The notes beneath the pieces were generated by a model, which saw only the letters and a program-made list of their open reading frames with translations, was not told where the DNA came from and did not search any database. A stretch of 64,000 bases of DNA from Enterovirga rhinocerotis (GTDB lineage: Bacteria > Pseudomonadota > Alphaproteobacteria > Rhizobiales > Beijerinckiaceae). The translations under genes were made by a program, and so were the position numbers. Every line of letters starts with the position of its first letter. Positions within the stretch are counted from its first letter, which is position 1. Below are positions 26,300 through 34,858 of the stretch, one piece after another. The stretch lies in assembly GCF_004363955.1 (NCBI RefSeq), contig NZ_SNZR01000011.1, forward strand, positions 2,284,346-2,348,345, given 5' to 3'.

Positions 26300-26764
26300 A
26301 TGATCCGCTACAGCCTGGTCTGCGAGGCCGGCCACGAATTCGAGACTTGGTTCCCGTCCGGCTCGGCCTATGACGACCAGAAGGCACGCGGCCTCCTGTC
26401 CTGCCCCGTCTGCGACAGCCGCGATGTTCGCAAGGCGATCATGGCGCCGTCGGTCGCGACCAAATCCTCCCTATCGGCGGCAGCTGCGGATCCCGCGCCC
26501 GTGGAGGCGGCAGCCCAGCCCGTCACTCTTCTCTCGGAGAAGGAGCAGGCGTTCCGCGCGATGTTGAAGGCGGTCCGGGAGCAGGTCACGAAGAATGCCG
26601 ATTACGTCGGCACCGGCTTCGCCGAGGAAGCCCGCCGCATGCATCACGGCGAGATCGAACAACGTTCGATCTACGGCGAGACGAGCCCCGTCGAGGCTCG
26701 CGCCCTGATCGAGGAGGGAATCGAGGTCCATCCTCTCCCGCCGGCGCCCGACGACCGCAACTGA
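26300..26764 (+). CDS. DUF1178 family protein
   Basis: 154 residues. It begins MIRYSLVCEAGHEFETWFPS and has a CPVCDS motif; the Cys of CEAGH and the CxxC pair could bind a metal, as in small zinc-ribbon proteins. The middle is a low-complexity Ala/Pro linker, and the C-terminal half holds EEARRMHHGE and IYGETSPVEARALIEEGIEV, the conserved core of the family. Function is unknown to me. DUF1178 genes are common next to grxC and Nit-type amidase genes in alphaproteobacteria. Confidence 0.87.
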   Translation: MIRYSLVCEAGHEFETWFPSGSAYDDQKARGLLSCPVCDSRDVRKAIMAPSVATKSSLSAAAADPAPVEAAAQPVTLLSEKEQAFRAMLKAVREQVTKNADYVGTGFAEEARRMHHGEIEQRSIYGETSPVEARALIEEGIEVHPLPPAPDDRN

Positions 26765-26822
26765 GGCCCCGGCGACAGGCCTGCCGGACCTCGCCCCGAA
26801 GGGCTCGCACCCTGACATCCAG

Positions 26823-27716
26823 TCAAGGATGAAGATCGCGCGGTAGCCGCTGCTCGAAGAACTTCGAGAACGCCGCGATGCGCGGGGGCAATTCCTGGAA
26901 GGGAGGATAGTAGAGCGTCAGCCAGAGATCGGGCGGCGCCCAGCCCTTCAAGACATGGACCAGGCGGCCCGTCCTCAGATGTTCGGCGATGTTGAACCCG
27001 GGCAGCAGCGCCACGCCCAGCCCGTCGGCAGCCATGTCGGCCAGAACCTCACCGCTATTGGCGCCGAAGGCGCGGCCAGCCGAGAGGCTGACCGTCGCGC
27101 CTCCGTCTGACAGGGCCCATGTCTCCCGCCGGCTATCCCCGCCATATGCGAGGCAATCATCCGGACTGAGTTCGTTCGGGTGCTTCATCGCCGCGAACCG
27201 GCTGTCGGGCGCGGCGACCAGGATCCTGGGAACGACGCAGATCTTGCGCCATATCGTGTATTTGTCGGACGGCTGAAGCGAGATGCGGATCGCGAGATCG
27301 AAATCGTCTTCGACGATATTGATCAGTCCGTCGGACAGCGAGATCTGAAAGCTGATCTTGGGGTTGGCCTTCATAAAACCGGAAACGATCCCGGGTAGGA
27401 TCGTCTTTCCGAGCCAGACCGGAGCGCTGATCCGAAGCCGGCCTTCATCCGCCTTGTTGGCGTTCATGATGTCGCGGCGGGCCCGATCGATCGCATCGAA
27501 AGCCGGCTTGACCTGCGCGGCGTAAACCGCGCCGTCGGTCGTCAAGGCGACCTGGCGTGTCGTGCGGACGAACAACTGCACGCCGAGTTCAGCTTCGAGC
27601 CCTGCGATCGCTCGCGTGACGGCCGCGGGCGTCATGTCCAGTTCGCGCGCGACCTGCGCGAAGCTCCGTTTCTCGGCGGCAAGGAGAAAGGTTCGTAGGC
27701 GCCTGTAGCTGTCCAT
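26823..27716 (-). CDS. LysR-family transcriptional regulator
   Basis: 297 residues. The N-terminal winged helix reads FAQVARELDMTPAAVTRAI followed by LEAELGVQLFVRTTRQ, as in LysR proteins. The effector domain from about 90 has SFQISLSDGLINIVEDDFDLAIRI, the CrgA/DsdC-like subgroup common in proteobacteria. ATG at 27716. It diverges from a RidA-like gene and a GST gene, which are the likely targets. The gap contains a 9-bp direct repeat that fits a LysR site. Confidence 0.88.
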   Translation of the reverse strand: MDSYRRLRTFLLAAEKRSFAQVARELDMTPAAVTRAIAGLEAELGVQLFVRTTRQVALTTDGAVYAAQVKPAFDAIDRARRDIMNANKADEGRLRISAPVWLGKTILPGIVSGFMKANPKISFQISLSDGLINIVEDDFDLAIRISLQPSDKYTIWRKICVVPRILVAAPDSRFAAMKHPNELSPDDCLAYGGDSRRETWALSDGGATVSLSAGRAFGANSGEVLADMAADGLGVALLPGFNIAEHLRTGRLVHVLKGWAPPDLWLTLYYPPFQELPPRIAAFSKFFEQRLPRDLHP

Positions 27717-27733
27717 TCGATTGTTGCTATCAG

Positions 27734-27765
27734 TGCAATTCAATCGTGATGAATATTGCAATTCA
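27734..27765. promoter_or_regulatory. Direct repeat in the LysR/ridA gap, candidate LysR binding sites
   Basis: TGCAATTCA occurs at 27734-27742 and 27757-27765, starts 23 bases apart. The second copy is part of TGAAT-N6-ATTCA (27750-27765), a dyad of the size LysR proteins usually contact. The stretch is AT-rich and lies just before the LysR start, which suits autoregulation and control of the divergent genes. Confidence 0.4.
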
Positions 27766-27952
27766 TCAACGTCGGCAATCGGCGTATCCAAGGTTGGAAC
27801 GGAACGGACGCGCCGGGCGCTGTGCAGCTTTTCGGCATCGCGACGTTCTCGCGGCTGACGGTCGAGATCGATATCCGCGCGGCATCGATGGCAGGCGGGC
27901 CGCCTTCCCCGAGGATCGATCCGTGCGATCGCCGCGGACAAGGACCCTTACG

Positions 27953-28408
27953 ATGAGAACCCAGCCAAACAGGAAAGTCGCCAGTCACGGCGTGGCATGG
28001 GAAAGCACCTATGGCTATGTCCAGGCTGTCCAGGTCGACGACACGATCTATCTGTCGGGACAGTTGAGCCACGACAGCGAAGGCAACTTCGTCGCGCCTG
28101 CGGAGCTGGACGGCGCGGGAAGACCTGTCGACTTCTCGCAGATGGAGGCACAGTTCCGCCAGACCTATATCAACGCCAAGATTCTCCTCGCCCGGTTCGG
28201 TGCCACGCTCGACGATGTGGTCGAGGAGGGCGTCTTCGTGGTCGACGTCCCATCGGGCTTCGCTGCCGCCTCCAAGGTTCGCAAGGAGATGTACGGCACG
28301 GCCATACCGCAATGCGCCAGCAGCATTTTCGGCGTGTCTGGCCTGGCTCAGCCGGTGCAGCTCGTCGAAGTCACGTTCCGTGCGGTGATCAATCGCCGCG
28401 CGAGCTGA
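27953..28408 (+). CDS. RidA family protein
   Basis: 151-residue YjgF/YER057c/UK114 family protein. Key blocks are DDTIYLSGQLSHDSEGN, MEAQFRQTYINAKILLARFGAT and a C-terminal VEVTFRAVINR. True RidA enzymes hydrolyse reactive enamine/imine intermediates with a conserved Arg near the C-terminus (here the Arg of FRAVI is the candidate); the wording of the other motifs is divergent from E. coli RidA, so a specialised subfamily is likely. It diverges from the LysR regulator and is followed 52 bases later by a GST gene. A role in clearing a toxic intermediate of an unknown substrate is inferred from neighbours. Confidence 0.8.
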   Translation: MRTQPNRKVASHGVAWESTYGYVQAVQVDDTIYLSGQLSHDSEGNFVAPAELDGAGRPVDFSQMEAQFRQTYINAKILLARFGATLDDVVEEGVFVVDVPSGFAAASKVRKEMYGTAIPQCASSIFGVSGLAQPVQLVEVTFRAVINRRAS

Positions 28409-28460
28409 CGACCGTTTGCCAAGACGATGTCCACTCACAGCGGAAAGGTCTCAATCAGAT

Positions 28461-29080
28461 ATGCCGACACTCTATTACGCGGTCGGAGCCTGCTCTTGGC
28501 GCCGCATATTGCTCTCGAATGGATCGGCGCGCCTTATGAGGCGATCAAGGTCGGCTACGGCTCGAAGGAGCTTCTCGCGGTCAATCCCGCCGGCGCGGTG
28601 CCCACTCTGCGCGAAGACGACGGTTGGATCCTGACACAGGCGGGCGCGATCCTGGACTACCTGGCGCGCAAGCATCCGGAAGCGGCTCTCGGCGGCGGCG
28701 ACGGTCCGCGCGCGGAAGCCGAGGCGCATCGCTGGTCCGCCTTCTTCACGTCGGACGTCCACGCCGCCTTCTGGCCGATCTTCATGCCCTATCGTTACAC
28801 GACCGACGAAGGCGATGCGGCCCGGCAGGCGGTCGTCGAGGCAGGGCACAAGCTGGTCGCGAAACAGTTCGCCGTGCTCGAGCGGCACCTAGACGGGCGT
28901 CAGTACATCCTCGAGGATCGGCGCTCGGTCATCGACGCCTACGCGTTCCCGATGATCCGCTGGGCGGGGAAGCTCCTGCCGGGCGGCCTGAGCCCCTATC
29001 CGAACGTGCAGGGGCTGCATGACAGGATCGCTGCCGATCCCGGTGTTCGAACCGTTCTGGCGCGAGAGACGAGCAACTGA
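28461..29080 (+). pseudogene. Glutathione S-transferase gene with a one-base deletion near its start
   Basis: The natural start is the ATG at 28461, giving MPTLYYAVGACS, the usual GST first strand and active-site loop. After the TCT at 28494-28496 the frame slips: inserting one T would continue as LAPHIALEWIGAPYEAIKV, exactly the expected GST sequence, and the rest of the protein (PAGAVPTLRED, then an all-helical C-terminal domain to residue about 206) is intact. As written, the downstream frame opens only from an ATG at 28427, which replaces the active-site strand with unrelated residues. Either this is a recent frameshift that inactivates the gene or a sequencing error in TCTTGG. It lies downstream of the RidA gene under the same LysR-linked promoter. 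Confidence 0.75.
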
Positions 29081-29108
29081 CCACGAAAGGCGGTCTGGCG
29101 CTGGCCCC

Positions 29109-29891
29109 TCAGGCGCCAGACCGCTTGCCGAGCGACGGGCCGAGGTCGCGATCGAGACCCGCGAGGACGAGGAAACGCCAGGACCGCACGAAGTAGCGGT
29201 GGAAGAGGCGGGCGGGCTGGCCGGCGAAGCGGAACAGCCATTCGAGACCGAGACGCTGCATCAGGACGGGCGCGCGCGGCACGAGCCCCGCGGCGACGTT
29301 CAACGCCTCCCCGATGCACAGCACGACAGGCTCGCCGAGCGCGGCCCCTTGGCGATCGGCCCAGATCTCGGATTTCGGCGCCCCGACGCCCATGAGGAGG
29401 AGCGTCGTTCCGTGCTCCTTGATCGCGGCGGCGAGCCGGCGGCCATAGGCCTCGTCGCGCTCGAAGCCGAAGGGCGGAACCTCGAAGGCGACGGCGGCGG
29501 CCGGATAGCCGGCCGCGACGAAGCGGCGGGTCAGGATGCGCCCGGCCTCGTCGCTGGCGCAGAGCATGTAGACCCGACCGGATGCCGCAGCGCCCTCGGC
29601 GAAGACCGCGTCGAGAAGATCGTGCCCCGTCACGCGGCGCGCGTCGCGGTGGCCGCGAAGACGCGCCAACCAGACGAGCGGCATGCCGTCCAGCGTCCGC
29701 ACCGCCGCGTGCGCGTAGGCGGACCGGAAGGCGGATTCGTCGCGCAAGGTGACGATGTGTTCAACATTCGCTGTTACGATGATCCTGGGACCCGGTGCGG
29801 TCGACGCCCTGGCCGCCTTCAGCACGTCGGCGCCGCTCCCGTTCGAGAACGCAAGACCAAAGAGATCGACGGATCCCGCTGCATTGCTCAT
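29109..29891 (-). CDS. WecG/TagA/CpsF family glycosyltransferase
   Basis: 260 residues from the ATG at 29891. The family landmarks are ANVEHIVTLRDESAFRSAY, LDGMPLVWLAR, the GHDLLDAVF block and GVGAPKSEIW near 190. Members transfer ManNAcA, ManNAc or related sugars to lipid-linked intermediates in capsule, teichoic acid or exopolysaccharide synthesis at the cytoplasmic membrane; GumM of xanthan synthesis belongs here. It diverges from a polysaccharide deacetylase gene with 76 bases between the starts, and lies at the left end of an exopolysaccharide locus. Earlier in-frame starts exist up to 29996, but they would run through that promoter gap. Confidence 0.85.
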   Translation of the reverse strand: MSNAAGSVDLFGLAFSNGSGADVLKAARASTAPGPRIIVTANVEHIVTLRDESAFRSAYAHAAVRTLDGMPLVWLARLRGHRDARRVTGHDLLDAVFAEGAAASGRVYMLCASDEAGRILTRRFVAAGYPAAAVAFEVPPFGFERDEAYGRRLAAAIKEHGTTLLLMGVGAPKSEIWADRQGAALGEPVVLCIGEALNVAAGLVPRAPVLMQRLGLEWLFRFAGQPARLFHRYFVRSWRFLVLAGLDRDLGPSLGKRSGA

Positions 29892-29967
29892 GTCTGACAC
29901 CATCGCGTTCCGGAATGAGGCAAACGCCTCCCGATCCGGCTTCTCCGCGGAGATCGGAGCAAATCCG

Positions 29968-30774
29968 ATGCTCGTGGAGCGCGGCTGGTCCGTCACCTAT
30001 CGGCACAAGCTATGGCGGCTTCTGGCGCGGCGCATTCCGCTTCGGCCCTTCCCCCTGTCCGGGCCATCGGCCGTCGCCTCCATCACCTTCGACGACGTCC
30101 CCGACAGCGCGGTCTCGGTCGGCGCGCAGTTGCTCGGCAGGAGCGGCGCGGCCGGCACGTTCTACATCGCCGCGGGGACCTGCGAGTTCCAGGATCGGCA
30201 TTGGCGCGTCTGCAGCCGGGACCAGATCCGAGACCTCACGGAGGGAGGACACGAGGTGGGCTGCCACACGGCGCACCATGTGAACGTCCAATCGCTCGGC
30301 GTCGAAGCCCTGGCGCGGGAATGCGACGAGAACGCGAGGACGATCCTCGAGATCACGGGATACCCCCTGCTCAACTTCGCCTATCCCTTCGGGGATCTCG
30401 GCCTGTGGCAGGCGCGGTATCTGGTGCAGCGGTTCCAGTCGTGCCGGACGATCTACGAGCGGATCAACGTCGGCACGATCGACCTCGCCAAGGTCGGGGC
30501 CATCGGCCTGTTCGACCGCACCATGACCCGCGACCGCCTCGAGGACCTGGTCGGGGCGGCCGTTGCGGCGAAGGGCTGGCTCGTCTTCTACACGCATGAT
30601 GTCGGCCCCGAACCGACCTTCATGGGAACGTCCCCGCGCCTGATGGAGCTGACGCTCTCGGTTCTCGCCGATCACGGGGTGCCCTGCGTGACGATGGAGG
30701 CCGCGCTCCGCCATCACGGCTACGGAGAGGACCGGACGGCGCCGAGCACCGGAGCCCGATCCGCGGAGATCTGA
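29968..30774 (+). CDS. Polysaccharide deacetylase (NodB homology family)
   Basis: 268 residues from the ATG at 29968, which has GGAG nine bases before it; earlier in-frame starts would overlap the divergent gene. NodB-domain motifs are present: VASITFDDVPDSA (catalytic Asp and metal Asp), GCHTAHH (metal His pair), FAYPFGD, and a C-terminal FYTHDVGPEP with the second His. Such enzymes remove N-acetyl or O-acetyl groups from polysaccharides. There is no signal peptide, so it may act on a cytoplasmic lipid-linked precursor or be exported in another way. The neighbours make an exopolysaccharide substrate likely. Confidence 0.85.
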   Translation: MLVERGWSVTYRHKLWRLLARRIPLRPFPLSGPSAVASITFDDVPDSAVSVGAQLLGRSGAAGTFYIAAGTCEFQDRHWRVCSRDQIRDLTEGGHEVGCHTAHHVNVQSLGVEALARECDENARTILEITGYPLLNFAYPFGDLGLWQARYLVQRFQSCRTIYERINVGTIDLAKVGAIGLFDRTMTRDRLEDLVGAAVAAKGWLVFYTHDVGPEPTFMGTSPRLMELTLSVLADHGVPCVTMEAALRHHGYGEDRTAPSTGARSAEI

Positions 30775-30835
30775 CCGCGCTCCCGCCCCGACCTCGTCGG
30801 TGGGAGCATGGTGCGACGACGATGCCGGCCGGCCC

Positions 30836-32125
30836 CTACCGACGCAGGCCGGCCCGCCGCGGCGACCGGAACGCATTCGTCAGGATCGCCGACAGCGCAG
30901 CCGGATGCATCGCTCCGGGGGCCATCCGGGTCCCCTGCGCGGCGCAGCCGGCGAGGAACCAGAGCAACGCGCCTGTCTTGATCGTCATCGACGACGTGCT
31001 GATGGACAGGAGCAGCACCAGATACATGCAGGTGAACAGCTTGAACCGCCACGATTGCATCGTCTCGGCGGGGCATCCGAACACGTAGATCGACCAGAGC
31101 ATCAACGCTCCGAACAGGCCGAACTGCGACAGGACATAGGCGTATCCGGAATCGCCGAAATCGACCACGGTCGTCTTCAGTCCCAGTGCCTGGCTCAGAT
31201 CGAGCGTCGTCAACAGCTGACCGCTGGCCAGGATGCGGCCGGACGTCGTGTTGTCCCACGGCATGCCGGCCTTGTGCCACGCGTAGATCAGGAGAAGGAT
31301 CAGCGCGATGAACGGCATCACGAAGACGGTCAGAGGGCGAGCGAGCGGCGCGACGGCGTAGATCAGCGCCACGATCACGCACAGATAGACCCCGAAGCGT
31401 GAATCCCCGAGGATGAGCACGGTCGCGATCAGCAGCATCTTCAGGATGAGAGCGGCCGGTCGTTTTCCGTCGCGCAACAGGACCCAGGCGAAGGCGATGG
31501 CGCCGAAATTGCCGAGCGACACCGGCTCCAGGAACACCGACGACACCCGATGCTCGCCCAGGAACGGCAGCAGGGTACGACCGTCGAATCTCAGCCCGCT
31601 GATATAGAGCCCCGGCCCGTCTCCGCCGAACGACGCATCCACCGCCCCCTTGGCCCGATAGAAGCTGAGAACGTCGAAGTATTTCAGGAACAGGTCCAGG
31701 AAGAACCATTCCAGCAGGGCGCCTGCTGTCACGATCAGGAGTGAGATCGTCACCGCGCGATCACCGGCGGCCAGCGAGCCGAAATGGCGGCCGAGAAGGA
31801 AGAAGATCACCGGGATCAGGGCGTCGCGAAAGATCTTCGGATCGAAATTGGCCCGGGCCGCCATGGCGAAGACCAGCCACGCGAACAACGCGATCGTGAT
31901 CGCGTACAGGTTCGCGCTCCTCGTCGCCACCATCGCACCCGCGATACCGACGATGACGAGCTCGATCCCGATGACGTGGGAGGCGCTGACCCGGAAGACG
32001 CTGGCATTGATGAAGCTCAGCGCCAGATTGAAGACCAGGGCCGCGACGACGAGCGCGATCGCGACCTGTGAGCCGCGTGGCTCCGGCAGCGACACGGCGC
32101 GCACCGGGCCCGCCGTGTCGCTCAC
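30836..32125 (-). CDS. Polysaccharide polymerase-like membrane protein (GumE/Wzy-like)
   Basis: 429-residue integral membrane protein with about ten to twelve hydrophobic segments and a large loop around residues 170-220 (FDGRTLLPFLGEHRVSSVFL, EPVSLGNFGA). The loop with RVSSVFLEPVSLGNF is characteristic of bacterial exopolysaccharide polymerases and O-antigen polymerases. The GTG at 32125 overlaps the stop of the upstream GumC-like gene (GTGA), so the two are translated together. Function as the polymerase that joins repeat units in the periplasm is inferred from topology and locus; sequence of such proteins is poorly conserved. Confidence 0.7.
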   Translation of the reverse strand: MSDTAGPVRAVSLPEPRGSQVAIALVVAALVFNLALSFINASVFRVSASHVIGIELVIVGIAGAMVATRSANLYAITIALFAWLVFAMAARANFDPKIFRDALIPVIFFLLGRHFGSLAAGDRAVTISLLIVTAGALLEWFFLDLFLKYFDVLSFYRAKGAVDASFGGDGPGLYISGLRFDGRTLLPFLGEHRVSSVFLEPVSLGNFGAIAFAWVLLRDGKRPAALILKMLLIATVLILGDSRFGVYLCVIVALIYAVAPLARPLTVFVMPFIALILLLIYAWHKAGMPWDNTTSGRILASGQLLTTLDLSQALGLKTTVVDFGDSGYAYVLSQFGLFGALMLWSIYVFGCPAETMQSWRFKLFTCMYLVLLLSISTSSMTIKTGALLWFLAGCAAQGTRMAPGAMHPAALSAILTNAFRSPRRAGLRR

Positions 32126-33519
32126 GCGACGGTCTCTTTCGTCCGGGTCGCCGACAATTGCTCCATGCCCCAGGCCGCCGCCGTGCCGAGACCGACGCCC
32201 ATCAGGAGGCTCGCGATCAGGACGAGGATGGCGGGCGGGCCGCTTGGCGCGATGGGCGGAGACGCGAAGCTGAGAACGCGCGTATTCGTGTTGTCGAAGC
32301 GCTGCTGCTCGGCGAGTTCCCGCGACCGGCCGAGGAAGGTCTCGTAGATCGATCGGCTGACCTCGACCTCGCGCCCGAGTTCCCGCAGGCGCACGCTGCT
32401 CTCGTTCGTGTTGCTGATCTGGCTCTTGGCCGCCTCCAGCTGTCCCTTCAGCGCGGCCACCGTCCCCTTGGCCCGGTCGAGCTCGACGGACACCGAGTGG
32501 ACCATGTCGCGGATCGTCTGGTCCAGCAGCCGCCGCGCTTCGGCCGTCTGGAGCGTCGCGGTGATGTAGTCGGGATGCCGGGGACCCAGCGTCGCGTTCA
32601 GGTTGTTCTCCACCTGACGGGCCGCCGCGTAGCGGTTCCGGAGGCTTTCGATCGAGCCGCCCCGGAACGCCTCCGGAATGGCCTCGAGCCGGACGACGCC
32701 GTTTCTGCTGTTGCGGATCTGGGTGAGCGCGGATTGCAGCTCGTTCACCCGCGATTCCGCGGTGATGAGCTGGCCCGACAGGTCGATGACCTGCTTCTCG
32801 ATGACCGCCTGCCCGTTGGCGACGACGATCCCGTGAGCGCTCCGATAGCGTTCGTAGCGTTCCTCGGCGTCGCGCAGGCGCGCCTGCAGCGCCTCGAGCC
32901 GGGCATCGACGGACAAGCCCGCGCGCTTGGCGGTCGCCGCCTGCGCGGCGTTCTCCTCCTCGACATAGGCGTTCATGACCGCGTTCGCGATCCGGGCCGA
33001 GGTGTCGCGGTTTCCCGTCGAGACATAGACGTTGACCACGAACGAGTTCGGATTCCTGACCACCGTCAGCGCGCGGTCGAGCACCCGCAAGGCCAGCGTG
33101 CGCGGATCCAGCGGCTCGCTCAGGCCGAACCGGACGAGCAGCGAGCCGAGCGGCCCGCGCGGCCGGCCGCCGAACATCGGATCCTGTTCGAGACGCTCGG
33201 CGGTGATCACCCGGTCGAAGACCGCACGCGAGGTGATCACATAGGTCTGGCTTTCCGCGTCGATGGTGCTCGTGTCGCGGGCGCTACTCCGCGGCGAGAC
33301 GCCCGTGCCCAAGATCTGCAGGCCGATCGGATCGAGCAGGATACGGCCGGAGGCGATGTAGCTCGTCGGCGAGAGCATGACGTAGGCCAGCCCCGCCAGC
33401 AGGCTCAGCACGACGAACGCTCCGACGAGGCGGAGACGGCGCAGAAGGACGTCGGCCAGATATTGGCCGTTCGTCATCGGAGCCGGCAGATACGCCCGGA
33501 CCTCGCGCGTCGTCGTCAC
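32122..33519 (-). CDS. Polysaccharide co-polymerase, Wzz/GumC-like, without a kinase domain
   Basis: 465 residues. A first membrane segment lies near residues 32-50 (GAFVVLSLLAGLAYVML), a Wzz domain follows, then long coiled-coil stretches (about 200-270 and 330-400, with LEALQARLRDAEERYERY) and a second membrane segment near 425-450. There is no Walker A after it, so this is the GumC/Wzz form rather than a Wzc/ExoP with a fused tyrosine kinase. It should span the periplasm and control chain length and export with the polymerase encoded next. The start is a GTG at 33519 with GAGG before it; an ATG 42 bases on is also possible. Confidence 0.82.
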   Translation of the reverse strand: MTTTREVRAYLPAPMTNGQYLADVLLRRLRLVGAFVVLSLLAGLAYVMLSPTSYIASGRILLDPIGLQILGTGVSPRSSARDTSTIDAESQTYVITSRAVFDRVITAERLEQDPMFGGRPRGPLGSLLVRFGLSEPLDPRTLALRVLDRALTVVRNPNSFVVNVYVSTGNRDTSARIANAVMNAYVEEENAAQAATAKRAGLSVDARLEALQARLRDAEERYERYRSAHGIVVANGQAVIEKQVIDLSGQLITAESRVNELQSALTQIRNSRNGVVRLEAIPEAFRGGSIESLRNRYAAARQVENNLNATLGPRHPDYITATLQTAEARRLLDQTIRDMVHSVSVELDRAKGTVAALKGQLEAAKSQISNTNESSVRLRELGREVEVSRSIYETFLGRSRELAEQQRFDNTNTRVLSFASPPIAPSGPPAILVLIASLLMGVGLGTAAAWGMEQLSATRTKETVA

Positions 33520-33732
33520 TGGATCGACCTCAGCATCGTCCCGGTCGGGACTTTCGGCGTCAACATCGTCCGTTTCTGTTGATCAATTGCGAAGGGCCTC
33601 CCTCGTTCGGGACGATGGTGAGAGAACGAGCCCAGCGTCATCGATCCGGCACATCGTCTCGGCGCAACGGGTCGCGGGTTTAGACAGGCCGCAGCCATTG
33701 GTCCGTCCGATCGTTCGAAGGCCATACAGGTT

Positions 33733-33749
33733 CGTGCCAAAGCGGCACG
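33733..33749. terminator. Short hairpin in the gap between two leftward exopolysaccharide operons
   Basis: CGTGCC (33733-33738) and GGCACG (33744-33749) form a 6-bp stem with a 5-base loop in the 292-base gap after the glycosyltransferase gene. No T-run follows on the minus strand. The gap also has to carry a promoter for the genes starting at 33519. Confidence 0.25.
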
Positions 33750-33811
33750 GCCCGCAGGCACCTCGACGGTCGCCGTCATTCGTCGCGCAAACGGGATGCC
33801 GTGACGGGGGC

Positions 33812-34858
33812 TCATTCCGGCTCCTCCAGAGAGGCGCGGAACCGCGCCGCATCCTGATCCGCAAGGCCCGTCCAGCGGGCCACATTCGCGCGCGAGGCGC
33901 GCGACGCCTCGGCCAGACGGCCGGGCTCGAACGCGAAGCGGGCGATCGCCTCGGCCGCGTCGGCGGCGGCGAGCGGGTCCACATGAAGGCCGGACCCCGC
34001 GAGGACCTCCTCGAACACGGCTCCGCGCGGCGCCACCACGGGCAGGCCGCCGTGCTGAACCTCGAGCAGGGGCAGCCCCAGCCCCTCCGCCTTCGACGTC
34101 GAGAGGAGCAGATGGCTGCTTTCGACGATCCGCCTCATCCCGGCATCGTCCACACCGTGATGGAGGCCGATATGGGGCGGCGGATCGCGCAGGAAGGCGT
34201 GCTCCCCCCAGCCGATCCGCCCGACGATGTCGAGACGGGCGGGGATGCCGCGCGCGTTGAGGGCTTCGACGATCGCGATCGCAGCCGGATAGTTCTTGCG
34301 TGGCTCGATGGTGCCGATCGCGAGAAGGCGGAGGGTCTCTCCGGGCAGCGGCACGGACGGAGGCGGCAGATCCACGAGCCCGAACACGTCGCCGGCCTTC
34401 GGCCTCAGGAGATCGATCGCCGCACCCGCCCTCGTGAAGGCACGGAGCTCCGTCGCCGTGGTCTCGGAATTGACCAGGAAGCGACGGCCCCGCCGCACGG
34501 CGAAGCGGAAGGAGGGCGCCATGTAGAGGCGGGCCTTCCAGCTGAGGTCCTCCGGCCGCGTGAGGAGAAAGGTGTCGTGGACGTAGATCAGGCAGCGATC
34601 GCCGAGCGCCACGGCCAGCGGGCCAGGCGGGAAACCGGGAAACACGAACAGCGCGCGCCGGTCGGCGAGGCCGCGGGCCGGCAGGCCGAGATGCTGCTTC
34701 AGCATCATCGACAGCAGCCCGCGGCTGCGAACCAGCTCGACCCGATGCGGTGCCAAAGCCTGCGGCCCGAAGAGTTCGAGCGCCACGCGCTCGATCCCCG
34801 TCACGTGGCCGCGCAAATTCGTCTGGTCGACGATGATCCGCCGGGACATTCCGCTCAT
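33812..34858 (-). CDS. Glycosyltransferase family 4-like protein
   Basis: 348 residues. The N-terminal half has IIVDQTNLRGHVTGIERVA, the C-terminal Rossmann half has AIGTIEPRKNYPAAIAIVEA and the donor-binding SKAEGLGLPLLEVQHGGLPV with the E-x7-E pattern of GT4 enzymes (Glu residues near 280). It transfers a sugar from a nucleotide-activated donor to a growing lipid-linked oligosaccharide on the cytoplasmic face. ATG at 34858 overlaps the stop of the preceding glycosyltransferase (ATGA), so the two are co-translated. Sugar and linkage cannot be predicted. Confidence 0.87.
   Translation of the reverse strand: MSGMSRRIIVDQTNLRGHVTGIERVALELFGPQALAPHRVELVRSRGLLSMMLKQHLGLPARGLADRRALFVFPGFPPGPLAVALGDRCLIYVHDTFLLTRPEDLSWKARLYMAPSFRFAVRRGRRFLVNSETTATELRAFTRAGAAIDLLRPKAGDVFGLVDLPPPSVPLPGETLRLLAIGTIEPRKNYPAAIAIVEALNARGIPARLDIVGRIGWGEHAFLRDPPPHIGLHHGVDDAGMRRIVESSHLLLSTSKAEGLGLPLLEVQHGGLPVVAPRGAVFEEVLAGSGLHVDPLAAADAAEAIARFAFEPGRLAEASRASRANVARWTGLADQDAARFRASLEEPE

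Noticed and set aside
28427..29080. Using the ATG at 28427 as the real GST start
   Set aside because: It gives an N-terminus unlike any GST, while the expected strand and active-site loop lie in the neighbouring frame from 28461.
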